The notes: generated from the letters alone by a model not told the origin. A DNA stretch of 64,000 nt from Bacteroidales bacterium (GCA_017626555.1 JAGAIM010000072.1:124001-188000); one strand, 5' to 3'. Counted from the stretch's first letter, positions 18,201-26,091 are shown. A program made the numbers and translations.

Positions 18201-19001
18201 ATGAGTGAAAATAAACAGAAGACCGGATTTTTGGGTCATTGGATAGTGCGTAACCTGCTCATCTGCATTGTACTTGTGGTAGTTATGGTTGTCGGCGCTA
18301 TGCTATTCCTCAATGTTGTTACCAAGCACAATCAGGAACTTGTGGTGCCTGATTTTTCCAATATGACCGTGGCCGAGGCTGAGGCGGTGGCATCACAGGT
18401 AGGAATGAGGGTAGAGGTGACGGATTCGGTTTATGCCAAGAGAATGAGAAAAGGCGCGGTGCGCGACCAGAATCCAGCGCCTGGTGCCAAGGTTAAGGAA
18501 GGACGCCGTATCGCATTGACTATCAATGCTATTAATGCGAAGAAGGTGACTGTCCCGAATCTGGTAGGCTTGTCTATGCGGCAGGCTCTTGCAGAGATAC
18601 ATTCACGCGGACTTGTGCTTGGCAAACTGATATATGTCCAGGATATGGCCACCAATAACGTCTTGCGCCAATTGCGTGGCAACAGGGAAATAGAGCCTGG
18701 CGTGATGGTAGAGAGCGATACTGTTATCGATCTGGTGCTTGGACTTAATCCTGAGACAGAAGCCAGCACATACGTTCCGAATGTGATCGGAAAAAGATAT
18801 CTGACAGCAGTGGATGCAGTGCATAAGCAGTCGCTGAATATCAAGTCTTTACGATTCGATGACAGTGTGAAGAATTACGATGACAGTTTGAATGCTGTTG
18901 TTTACAGGCAATCTCCCGAAGCCTCGGAGATTCCGGCCAACTTAGGCAATGATGTCTCACTATACCTTACTATAGATCCGGAAAGAATACCTTCTCGATA
19001 A
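18201..19001 (+). CDS. Membrane-anchored PASTA-repeat protein
   Basis: The 266-residue protein has one N-terminal membrane helix (about 15-37) and three PASTA domains (about 44-110, 111-185, 186-260), each opening with V-P-[DN]-[FLV]. PASTA domains usually bind peptidoglycan fragments or beta-lactams in kinases and PBPs. Here they stand alone without kinase or transpeptidase, a form common in Bacteroidota next to an RluD-like gene. It starts 1 bp after the DUF362 gene and ends 1 bp before the synthase. A role in cell-envelope sensing is inference. Confidence 0.88.
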   Translation: MSENKQKTGFLGHWIVRNLLICIVLVVVMVVGAMLFLNVVTKHNQELVVPDFSNMTVAEAEAVASQVGMRVEVTDSVYAKRMRKGAVRDQNPAPGAKVKEGRRIALTINAINAKKVTVPNLVGLSMRQALAEIHSRGLVLGKLIYVQDMATNNVLRQLRGNREIEPGVMVESDTVIDLVLGLNPETEASTYVPNVIGKRYLTAVDAVHKQSLNIKSLRFDDSVKNYDDSLNAVVYRQSPEASEIPANLGNDVSLYLTIDPERIPSR

Positions 19002-19002
19002 T

Positions 19003-20118
19003 ATGAATCAGGATAGATTTTTTGATTTCAATGAAGATCCTGTTGAGGATTTCGATCCGGTGCAGGCAGGGGATGAAGTGGCGTATGAGGATGAACAGCA
19101 GGAAATGTTCGAACATTATCGCTTCGACATTTCTTCCGGTCAGGTGCCTATGCGTGTTGACAAGTATCTTGCTACGCATATGGAATATACTTCACGTCAC
19201 CGTATCCAACTGGCTATCAAGGCCGATTATATCCGTGTAAATGATAAGATCGTCAAAGCGAACTATATAGTGCGTCCAGGTGATGTGGTGAAGTTCGTGA
19301 TGCCATATCAGAGGCGTGGATTGGAAATATTGCCCGAGGATATTCCGCTCAATATAGTCTATGAGGATGATGATCTTCTCGTGCTCAACAAAGAGGCTGG
19401 TATGGTTGTACATCCCGGCCACGGCCATTTCTCCGGCACTCTTGTGAATGCTCTGGCGCATCATCTGGGTATTTCGCAAGGCCCTGATGCTCAGGATGAA
19501 AGGATGGGCGTACTGGTTCATAGAATCGACAAGGATACATCAGGCTTGCTGGTTGTGGCGAAGAATGATGAGTCTCAACTGGATCTGGCCAAGCAGTTCT
19601 TTGTGCATTCCATCGAGCGCAGATATGTGGCCATTGTATGGGGTAATCTGAAAGAAGACGAGGGTACGATTACAGGAAATATAGGACGCGACCCTAACGA
19701 CCGTATGCGTTTCAAGGTGTTCCCGGACGGGGATCACGGGAAACACGCAGTGACTCACTATCGTGTCCTGGAACGTTTCGGCTATGTCACAGTGGTGGAA
19801 TGTCGTCTGGAGACCGGACGTACCCATCAGATCCGTGTTCATTTCAATTGGATCGGCCATCCTCTGTTCAACGACAGCCGTTATGACGGTTCTGAAATAC
19901 GCAAGGGAACCATCTATGCAAAGTACCGTCAGTTTATCGAGAATTGCTTCAAACTGCTTCCACGCCAGGCTTTGCACGCCAAGACCCTCGGCTTTGTTCA
20001 TCCACGCACGAAACAGACTATACGTTTCGACTCCGACCTGCCCTCCGATATGCAGGCTCTGATTGATAAATGGCGCAAGTATTCGGAAAATATGACTCAG
20101 TTTCTCGAAGAGGAATAA
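19003..20118 (+). CDS. rluD: RluD-family 23S rRNA pseudouridine synthase
   Basis: The product converts uridine to pseudouridine in rRNA. An acidic N-terminal extension (about 1-40) precedes an S4 RNA-binding domain (about 45-105, 'MRVDKYLATHM') and the synthase domain with catalytic Asp176 in HRIDKDTSGL and 'ETGRTHQIRVH'. The length of 371 residues is normal for the Bacteroidota form. RluD rather than RluC is the best match, but the exact target uridines cannot be read from sequence. Confidence 0.88.
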   Translation: MNQDRFFDFNEDPVEDFDPVQAGDEVAYEDEQQEMFEHYRFDISSGQVPMRVDKYLATHMEYTSRHRIQLAIKADYIRVNDKIVKANYIVRPGDVVKFVMPYQRRGLEILPEDIPLNIVYEDDDLLVLNKEAGMVVHPGHGHFSGTLVNALAHHLGISQGPDAQDERMGVLVHRIDKDTSGLLVVAKNDESQLDLAKQFFVHSIERRYVAIVWGNLKEDEGTITGNIGRDPNDRMRFKVFPDGDHGKHAVTHYRVLERFGYVTVVECRLETGRTHQIRVHFNWIGHPLFNDSRYDGSEIRKGTIYAKYRQFIENCFKLLPRQALHAKTLGFVHPRTKQTIRFDSDLPSDMQALIDKWRKYSENMTQFLEEE

Positions 20119-20122
20119 TTCC

Positions 20123-20148
20123 TGCGTAGCGAGCCACATCCGGGAGGC
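20123..20148 (+). repeat. Partial copy of the repeat found at 23342-23416
   Basis: CGTAGCGAGCCACATCCGGG matches the right arm of the downstream palindrome (CGTAGCGAACTACATCCGGG) at 18 of 20 positions. It lies just after rluD; the opposite arm is absent here. The two copies flank the small ORF and M64 lipoprotein unit. Confidence 0.5.
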
Positions 20149-20202
20149 AAATACAAATGTCTTTTCCCCTTTCAAAAATTTTCTTTTTTCAAAATGGGGG
20201 TG

Positions 20203-20210
20203 TATATTTG
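20203..20210 (+). promoter_or_regulatory. -7 box TATATTTG of the small-ORF/M64 unit
   Basis: An exact TAnnTTTG match 42 bp before the 49-codon ORF. No clear -33 TTTG is present at the right distance; the stretch there is T-rich. Confidence 0.55.
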
Positions 20211-20252
20211 TGGCTGATTCTAAATGAGGTAACCCTATAATCCCGTAATGAT

Positions 20253-20402
20253 ATGAAGCAGCAGACCGATGATTCTGTTCTGGAACTCTATGTGAGTCCG
20301 GAAATTTCCGTTTGTGAACTATTGAATGAAGGAGTTCTATGTACAAGCGGAACTCACGATTCCTTTGAAGAAGATGACAGTTGGATTGAACTTCTCGATT
20401 AA
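20253..20402 (+). CDS. 49-residue peptide of the 'Y.SPE...EGVLC.SG' type
   Basis: The ORF begins at ATG 20253, after a good -7 box, and ends 20 bp before the M64 lipoprotein gene. The peptide carries LYVSPEISVCELLNEGVLC (12-30) followed by TSG and an acidic tail. I recognise this pattern (Tyr-x-Ser/Ala-Pro, then a hydrophobic Glu-rich stretch, then Leu-Cys-x-Ser-Gly) from many short, unnamed Bacteroidales ORFs that lie upstream of secreted lipoprotein genes. It has no signal peptide. Function is unknown; a leader or precursor peptide is only a hypothesis. Confidence 0.6.
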   Translation: MKQQTDDSVLELYVSPEISVCELLNEGVLCTSGTHDSFEEDDSWIELLD

Positions 20403-20422
20403 ACCATAACAGAATCAATACT

Positions 20423-23320
20423 ATGAAGACAATACTCAAAACCATATCGATGCTCATAACTGTCATTACAGTTATTTCTTGTGTAGATGAATTAGCAGAT
20501 ATCTCTCAGAAAGACACCTCGCCCGGTGAAAAACTCGAAATGAGATTCAGTGCTTCGTTCGGTGGTGACACTAAAACGACTCTGGTCAATGGTACAGAGG
20601 TGTGGTGGATACCATATGAGAATATAACAGTCAATGGAGATGTCTTTTATTCAACAAATGAGGAACTTAGCCCGACAGTAGAGTTTGTCGGTGAGACGGC
20701 TTTGGCAAATGATTACCGGGCTATATCTTCTAATTCTATTTTTGAATGGAGCGAGGGAGGATATTTTTGTTGTGTTAATTTTTGGCAGTGGGCTGTTAAA
20801 AATCAACTCCCGTACTATCTCTCAACGGCTAAATGTGTTGAAAAGAATGGCAACTTTCGTTTCAGAAGTCTCTTAGGGTATATCAAGTTTACAATTACTG
20901 AGGATTCTTGGCCGATTACTCAAGTAAGAGTTGATGCGCCCGGAAAGGAGGCATTGGCTTATGATAGAATTTTCGTTGACTTTTCTGGTGATCAGGCAAC
21001 TTTTTCGCCTGAAGTATTGGGACCGGATGGGTGTCCTTATCCCGAAGTATATCTGAACTCAGACACCCCGATGGAGCCGGGAGACTATTATATTGCCTTA
21101 TATCCTGGAACATATTCAGAAGGACTGCGGTTTATATTCAATACCTCAGACAGCAAGTGTGGCATAAAGCAGATCCGTCAGGAAATAACTCTTAAGCCGG
21201 GCTATATACAGGATATAGGGATCATCGAAAATATTACAGATATGAAGCACCTAGAGCGCGAGGCATTGATCGCTTTTTATAATGCTACAGGTGGGGATAA
21301 TTGGGTGCATAATGACAATTGGTGCAGCGACAGACCGCTCAATGAGTGGTATGGAGTATATACGGATGGGTCTGGCTTTGTTACTTCCATAGAACTTTAT
21401 ATTCCGGAAGACAGTACGAAAGGCAATAATCTGTCTGGCACATTACCACCGGAGTTCAGGAATTTAAAGAATCTTTTCCGTTTTCGCGTCGATAATTGTG
21501 AGCAGTTCTTATGTGACGGTTTCCCTGAATTATTGCTTGAAATGCCCAATCTTATAGACCTGAATCTGTCTGGTTGCGGACTGACGGGCCAGATTCCGGA
21601 AAAGATAAGCAGGTTATCCAATCTTAAGCACTTGAATCTGCAATCGAATCAACTGACAGGAACGATACCGGCTTCCATTGCAGATATAAGGGGTTTGGAA
21701 ACACTGTGGCTTTATGGAAATTCTTTGGAGGGTGATGTGCCACAGGCCATTCAGGATATGGATTTATGGATACGTGATTGGGAGAATATCTGCGATCAGA
21801 AAGGAACAGGCCTTAATCCGGAGACTTTGAGTATCCCTTTCCCTGATTTCGATTTCACGACTCTGGATGGAGAGAGAATCACAGATGATTTTTTCAAGGA
21901 TTACAAATATACTATATTTTACCACTATGGACATCAGTGCCCGTTCTCAGAGATCTATACTCCGAAACTTGTCCGGCTTTACAATATGTACAAGGATAAA
22001 GGTCTTGGTGCCATTTCTTTTGGCGATGGGAGCATCACGACGCCTGATCAGATGCGAGCATACGTGGAGTCAAATGGCATAACCTGGCCTAATGTGTTCC
22101 TTGAATTTGAGGTCGCTCATTCAGGAAATAAGGGATATGGCCAATATTTGCATTCTATGCCGACTGTTTGTGTGATTGACAATACCGGAAAAGTCGTTTT
22201 CAACCATATCTTTGATGACAGGGAAACATTAGGTAATTTCCTTTATGAAAGATTAGGTGAGGGTGAAACAGATATTTATGAGTCTGTGGATTATTCTGCT
22301 GATGGCAAGATCACTATGCTGCAGGAGGCAAAGACCGGAAATGGTATAGATGTCATTTTGCTTGGTGACGGATATTCGGACAGATTGATTGCTGACGGCA
22401 CTTATGACAGGGATATGAAAAAGATGAATGATATATTCTTTTCAGTTGAGCCGTATGCTTCGTTTAAAGATTTTTTCAATGTGTATTCTGTCGTGGCAGT
22501 ATCTAAGAATGAGTTATTCGACAATGGTGAGTTATTGGATTTCGGCGCAGAAACAGCATTGTCTGGTTGGTTTGGATACGGAACTGAAGTGGGCGGCGAT
22601 GATGGAGAGTGCTTACGATATGCCCGGATGGCTGTGTCAGATGAAAGGATGGATGAGGCTCTCATTATCGTATCAATGAATGCTCATAATATATCAGGTA
22701 CGTGTTATATGTACCAGCCTGAATCTATGAATGATTATGGGTCGGGCACTTCAATTGCTTATTTTGCTTCTGGAGATGTTGATGAGTACACTTCAAAATT
22801 GGTACATCACGAGGCAGGAGGGCACGGATTTGCAAAACTGGCAGATGAATATGCGTACGAAAATTATGGTGCGATTCCGGATGATTTCATCTCTAGTTAT
22901 AAGATGGTGAACGAGTGGTTTGGCTGGTGGAAGAATGTCGATTTCACAACAGATCCGACTCTTGTAAAGTGGTCAAAGTTCCTGGAAGATGAAAGATATT
23001 CCAATGAGGGACTTGGAATCTTTGAAGGCGCTCTTGCTTATTGGACTGGCGTATATCGTCCGTCGCAGAATAGTATAATGAAAGATGATGACGGGTATTT
23101 CAACGCTCCATCACGTGAGGCGATATGGTACCGCATCCACAAACTTGCATACGGCTATGACTGGGAGTATGATTATGAGGACTTTGTGGAGTATGATGCA
23201 GTGAACCGCACAACATCAACTTCAGTTCAGAAGTCCCGCAAGAACTATGTAGAAAAGCCATTTGAGCCGACCTCTCCACCAGTAGTTGTCGGCAAATCGT
23301 GGCGAGATGCGTTGAACTGA
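20423..23320 (+). CDS. Multidomain secreted lipoprotein: fimbrillin-like, LRR, thioredoxin-like, M64 (IgA-peptidase-like) metalloprotease
   Basis: The 965-residue product has a lipoprotein signal with Cys20 (VISC). Domains in order: a fimbrillin-like beta-domain (about 25-270), plant-type leucine-rich repeats ('L.L..N.L.G.IP', about 275-455), a thioredoxin/AhpC-like fold (about 470-615) with CPFS (Cys506, Ser509) instead of CxxC, and a peptidase M64 domain (about 625-935). The zinc site reads HHEAGGHGFAKLADEY with His796, Glu797, His801 and Asp808, so three residues lie between the Glu and the second His. M64 enzymes include an IgA peptidase from gut Clostridium. Surface location and host or microbial protein targets are inference. 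It follows the 49-residue ORF in the same unit. Confidence 0.85.
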   Translation: MKTILKTISMLITVITVISCVDELADISQKDTSPGEKLEMRFSASFGGDTKTTLVNGTEVWWIPYENITVNGDVFYSTNEELSPTVEFVGETALANDYRAISSNSIFEWSEGGYFCCVNFWQWAVKNQLPYYLSTAKCVEKNGNFRFRSLLGYIKFTITEDSWPITQVRVDAPGKEALAYDRIFVDFSGDQATFSPEVLGPDGCPYPEVYLNSDTPMEPGDYYIALYPGTYSEGLRFIFNTSDSKCGIKQIRQEITLKPGYIQDIGIIENITDMKHLEREALIAFYNATGGDNWVHNDNWCSDRPLNEWYGVYTDGSGFVTSIELYIPEDSTKGNNLSGTLPPEFRNLKNLFRFRVDNCEQFLCDGFPELLLEMPNLIDLNLSGCGLTGQIPEKISRLSNLKHLNLQSNQLTGTIPASIADIRGLETLWLYGNSLEGDVPQAIQDMDLWIRDWENICDQKGTGLNPETLSIPFPDFDFTTLDGERITDDFFKDYKYTIFYHYGHQCPFSEIYTPKLVRLYNMYKDKGLGAISFGDGSITTPDQMRAYVESNGITWPNVFLEFEVAHSGNKGYGQYLHSMPTVCVIDNTGKVVFNHIFDDRETLGNFLYERLGEGETDIYESVDYSADGKITMLQEAKTGNGIDVILLGDGYSDRLIADGTYDRDMKKMNDIFFSVEPYASFKDFFNVYSVVAVSKNELFDNGELLDFGAETALSGWFGYGTEVGGDDGECLRYARMAVSDERMDEALIIVSMNAHNISGTCYMYQPESMNDYGSGTSIAYFASGDVDEYTSKLVHHEAGGHGFAKLADEYAYENYGAIPDDFISSYKMVNEWFGWWKNVDFTTDPTLVKWSKFLEDERYSNEGLGIFEGALAYWTGVYRPSQNSIMKDDDGYFNAPSREAIWYRIHKLAYGYDWEYDYEDFVEYDAVNRTTSTSVQKSRKNYVEKPFEPTSPPVVVGKSWRDALN

Positions 23321-23341
23321 TATAGTTGAATTCTTTACATT

Positions 23342-23416
23342 ACAATTCACCCGGGTGTAAGCGAGCGGAGCATTTCCCTATGCTCCTTCGTAGCGAACTA
23401 CATCCGGGTGAATTGT
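23342..23416. repeat. 75-bp nested palindrome between convergent genes
   Basis: ACAATTCACCCGG (23342-23354) pairs perfectly over 13 bp with 23404-23416. Inside it GGAGCAT (23367-23373) pairs with ATGCTCC (23380-23386) around a 6-base loop. The middle parts share the direct word AGCGA on both sides instead of pairing. It lies between the M64 stop and the XRE stop and may terminate both. A partial copy occurs at 20123-20148, so it looks like a REP-type repeat. Confidence 0.7.
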
Positions 23417-23417
23417 T

Positions 23418-23597
23418 TTATACTTTGATTTCAACAATAGATGTTCCTAGGGCTGATTCGATTTTGGATATAGTCTCCAATGAAAGGTTTTCCCTTCCTT
23501 TAAGTATTCTAGAAATATATTGTTGGCTGCAGCCGGCTTTCTCCGCAAATTCCTTTTGAGTCATCCCTTTGGATTCCATCTCGTCCAGAATTCTCAT
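23418..23597 (-). CDS. Short XRE-family HTH protein, probably a nonsense-truncated gene
   Basis: From ATG 23597-23595 the frame encodes 59 residues with a clear Cro/C1 helix-turn-helix: 'MTQKEFAEKAGCSQQYISRILKG' (12-34) and 'ENLSLETISKIESALG'. The same frame continues upstream with recognisable family sequence: WLRYSQAIA directly before the Met, then a TAA at 23625-23627, then RWKEEAQFRVENR. Related Bacteroidota regulators read through this region without a stop. The gene is therefore either a remnant or now starts at the internal Met, which still covers the HTH. It lies convergent to the M64 gene; a toxin-antitoxin partner is not seen. Confidence 0.6.
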   Translation of the reverse strand: MRILDEMESKGMTQKEFAEKAGCSQQYISRILKGRENLSLETISKIESALGTSIVEIKV

Positions 23598-23740
23598 TGC
23601 TATTGCTTGAGAATATCTTAGCCATTATCTATTCTCAACACGAAATTGCGCTTCCTCTTTCCACCTTGATGGGGTGGGGGGATCTGTGTGCTTTGGCTGT
23701 TTATTATCGCCGTATCACCAGAAAATTCAAGAGGAATAAT

Positions 23741-23779
23741 GAAAAAGGTGGGAAACTAATCCAGTTTCCCACCTTTTTC
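23741..23779. terminator. 17-bp perfect hairpin overlapping the rng stop codon
   Basis: GAAAAAGGTGGGAAACT (23741-23757) pairs perfectly with 23763-23779 around a 5-base loop. On the minus strand the first arm encodes the last residues of RNase G and the stop codon sits at the loop/second arm. The second arm ends CTTTTTC, giving a terminator-like U tract. Confidence 0.75.
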
Positions 23780-25312
23780 ATCATAAAATTCATTCTGCAG
23801 GACAGAGAAGTCGGTTGTCTCTATGACCTCGATCTTGCATCTGTACTTCTTTTTCCATTTTCCTACTATTGAGGAGAAGATTCCCCTTGTAAGGTAGGCT
23901 CCGAGTATCGGGTTGACCTTGAGGGTCAGATTTGTGATCTTCTTTTCTGTCACATAGAAAGCGAGCCTTCTCTCGATAGCCTCATCGATAACGACGCTTG
24001 AAGTGATCTTTCCGGTACCGTTGCAGACCGGACACACCTCCGTGGTGTTGATCTCGGTCGCTGGACGGACTCTCTGCCGGGTGATCTGCATAAGACCGAA
24101 CTTTGTCAGAGGAAGCACATTGTGCTTGGCCTTGTCCGGCTCCATAAGTTCCTGCATCTTCTTGAAGAGGGCGTTCTTATGTTCGTTGTTGTCCATATCT
24201 ATGAAGTCAACGATCACTATGCCACCCATATCACGAAGTCTGAGTTGTCTTGCAATCTCCTCGGCTGCAAAGCAGTTGATGTCGAATGTGTTCTGCTCCT
24301 GTTCCTTGTTCTTGGAACGTATGCCGCTGTTCACATCAATGACGTGCAATGCTTCCGTGTGCTCTATCACCAGATATGCGCCCTGCTTTATCGGTACTAC
24401 CTTTCCAAAAGAACTCTTGATCTGTCTCGTTACTTCGAAGTGGTCAAAGATCGGTGTCTTGTCTTTGTAGAGTTTCACGATCTTCTCCTGCTCCGGTGAG
24501 ATCAGCGAGATGTACTTCCTTGTCTCCTCATAAATATTCTCGTCATTCACATAAATGTTGCTGAACGAGTCGTTGAGAAGGTCTCTAAGGATGGTAGTGG
24601 TTTTGCTGTACTCTGTGAAGAGCAGTTGCACATCCTTTGATTTCGCCAGTTTCTTCCAGGAATTCTCCCATTTTTCAATAAGGGACATCACCTCTGCATC
24701 AAGGATAGCGGCATTCTTGCCTTCTGCTGCTGTGCGGATGATGGCTCCGTAATTTTTAGGAAGAATACTCTTTACGAGCGTCTCTAATCTTCTTTTCTCC
24801 TCTTTTGAGGAAATCTTCTGGGATACGCTCACCTTTTCTGCAAAGGGGAGCAGTACAATGTTACGTCCTGCCAATGAAATTTCTGCAGTCAGTCTTGAAC
24901 CTTTTGTTGAGATCGGCTCCTTTACGATCTGCACTATCATCATCTGTCCCGGGGTAAGCACATTTTCAATCCTGCCTTCCTTCTCGAGGATATGTCCTGG
25001 CTTTATGTGCTTGTATATTCCCTTGTTATCGGAATTGGGATTTACCCTCTTGACGAATTCGTCGAATGCGTTGAAGTAAAGTCCCAGATCCAGATAATGG
25101 ACAAATGCCTGCTTTTCGTCTCCGATATCAACAAAGGCAGCGTTCAGGGCTGGAAGAATCTTCTTCACCTTTCCGAGGTAAACATCCCCTACGGAAAAAT
25201 TGTGACCCTCGCTGGACTCTTTGTTCAACTCGATCAGTCTGTGGTTTTCCATCAGTGCTATCGAGACTTCCGTTGAATTGACATCAACGATCAGATCCTT
25301 TACAGACTCCAT
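23756..25312 (-). CDS. rng: Ribonuclease E/G family endoribonuclease
   Basis: I chose Met at 25312 (MESVKDLIVDVNSTEV), the usual family N-terminus, over an ATG 10 codons upstream that overlaps the terminator of the preceding gene. The 518-residue protein has an S1 domain (about 35-130) and the catalytic domain with the metal-binding Asp of HVIDVNSG and of IVDFIDMDN, then the zinc-link CPVCNGTGK that joins subunits. It processes rRNA and decays mRNA. It lacks the long C-terminal scaffold of E. coli RNase E, as expected for RNase G. Confidence 0.93.
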   Translation of the reverse strand: MESVKDLIVDVNSTEVSIALMENHRLIELNKESSEGHNFSVGDVYLGKVKKILPALNAAFVDIGDEKQAFVHYLDLGLYFNAFDEFVKRVNPNSDNKGIYKHIKPGHILEKEGRIENVLTPGQMMIVQIVKEPISTKGSRLTAEISLAGRNIVLLPFAEKVSVSQKISSKEEKRRLETLVKSILPKNYGAIIRTAAEGKNAAILDAEVMSLIEKWENSWKKLAKSKDVQLLFTEYSKTTTILRDLLNDSFSNIYVNDENIYEETRKYISLISPEQEKIVKLYKDKTPIFDHFEVTRQIKSSFGKVVPIKQGAYLVIEHTEALHVIDVNSGIRSKNKEQEQNTFDINCFAAEEIARQLRLRDMGGIVIVDFIDMDNNEHKNALFKKMQELMEPDKAKHNVLPLTKFGLMQITRQRVRPATEINTTEVCPVCNGTGKITSSVVIDEAIERRLAFYVTEKKITNLTLKVNPILGAYLTRGIFSSIVGKWKKKYRCKIEVIETTDFSVLQNEFYDEKGGKLD

Positions 25313-25340
25313 CAGGAATTTCAGTGATAAGATTAATTTC

Positions 25341-25370
25341 AAAAAAAGAGACCGACCATCCTGGTCGGCC
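25341..25370 (-). terminator. Terminator between the mS38-like gene and rng
   Basis: On the minus strand CCGACCA/TGGTCGG (25368-25362 with 25358-25352, loop of 3) is followed by CTCTTTTTTT. The hairpin separates the HU/mS38-like unit from rng. Confidence 0.75.
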
Positions 25371-25411
25371 TTCTTTAGCGGACTGCTAAAATGGCAGACA
25401 CTGTGAGAAAA

Positions 25412-25504
25412 TTACTTTCTCTTCTTGTGTCTGTTCTTGCGCAGGCGTTTTTTACGCTTGTGCGTTGCCATCTTATGCCTTTTATGCTTCTTTCCGTTTG
25501 GCAT
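25412..25504 (-). CDS. 30-residue mS38-like (AURKAIP1/COX24 domain) ribosomal protein
   Basis: The ORF reads MPNGKKHKRHKMATHKRKKR and ends LRKNRHKKRK: 20 of 30 residues are Lys, Arg or His. It matches the short Bacteroidota proteins with the AURKAIP1/COX24 domain, bacterial relatives of mitochondrial ribosomal protein mS38. It lies 28 bp after the HU gene on the same strand, before a terminator, and likely shares HU's promoter. It is too short for most gene finders. Confidence 0.8.
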   Translation of the reverse strand: MPNGKKHKRHKMATHKRKKRLRKNRHKKRK

Positions 25505-25532
25505 AATACTTAGTTTTTAGATAATTGTTATA

Positions 25533-25805
25533 TTATTTTACTTCGTTTACAAAAACCTTGGCAGGCTTGAAAGCCGGAATGTTGTGTGCAGGAATAGTCA
25601 TAGTTGTGTTCTTTGTGATATTCCTTGCAGCCTTCTCTGCTCTGTGCTTGATGATGAAACTGCCGAATCCACGAAGATATACTGGGTTGCCCTTTGCAAG
25701 CGAGCCCTTTACAGCCTCCATAAATCCTTCTACAACTGCTCCTACTGCTGTAGCCTCAATTCCGGTGTTCTTTGACACCTCTTTGATGATCTCTGCCTTT
25801 GTCAT
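25533..25805 (-). CDS. HU-family DNA-binding protein
   Basis: A 90-residue histone-like protein that bends and compacts DNA as a dimer. It starts MTKAEIIKEVSKNTGI, has 'YLRGFGSFIIKHRAEKAARN' leading into the DNA-binding arm (NITKNTTMTIPAHNIPAFKP) and ends KVFVNEVK, all typical of HU/IHF. It has the best promoter in the window (25858-25889). HU versus IHF subtype cannot be separated here. Confidence 0.95.
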   Translation of the reverse strand: MTKAEIIKEVSKNTGIEATAVGAVVEGFMEAVKGSLAKGNPVYLRGFGSFIIKHRAEKAARNITKNTTMTIPAHNIPAFKPAKVFVNEVK

Positions 25806-25857
25806 AACTTTATTTCTTTTATATTGTAAATCAAAAACTATTGTCGAAATAGAATCG

Positions 25858-25889
25858 CAAAGATAGGCTGAATTTTTTAATTAGGCAAA
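25858..25889 (-). promoter_or_regulatory. Consensus promoter of the HU gene
   Basis: On the minus strand TTTG (25889-25886), a 20-bp spacer and TATCTTTG (25865-25858) match the Bacteroidota vegetative consensus TTTG-N19/20-TAnnTTTG exactly. Confidence 0.85.
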
Positions 25890-26022
25890 TCAAGTGCTTA
25901 AATTTCAACGAAAAACTTGACATAATATTCAAAAAAGATAAATTTATGTCACTGGATTTCGAATGATACAGACTGGCACAATGATTGACCATATATATAT
26001 ACACGTTGGTCACGGGGACAAG

Positions 26023-26039
26023 ACTGCCATTTTGGCAGT
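26023..26039 (+). promoter_or_regulatory. Palindromic operator candidate upstream of lon
   Basis: ACTGCCATTTTGGCAGT is a perfect inverted repeat (7-bp arms, TTT centre) 52 bp before the chosen lon ATG. It falls inside the longest open frame and is one reason to place the lon start downstream. A stress-response operator is inferred from shape and position only. Confidence 0.45.
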
Positions 26040-26091
26040 TGAAGCGACCTGTGCCGAGATTGATGTTGAAAATAGAAACGATGCAGAATAT

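Noticed and set aside
19540..20466. 308-codon minus-strand frame across rluD and the following gap
   Set aside because: Mostly antisense of rluD; it also crosses the promoter and small ORF of the M64 unit.
23342..23416. Possible tRNA or structured RNA gene
   Set aside because: No cloverleaf, T-loop or anticodon arm; the fold is a nested palindrome between two stop codons.
25963..26091. Longer N-terminus for Lon
   Set aside because: It contains the palindrome and lacks similarity to Lon; the shorter start gives a normal length.
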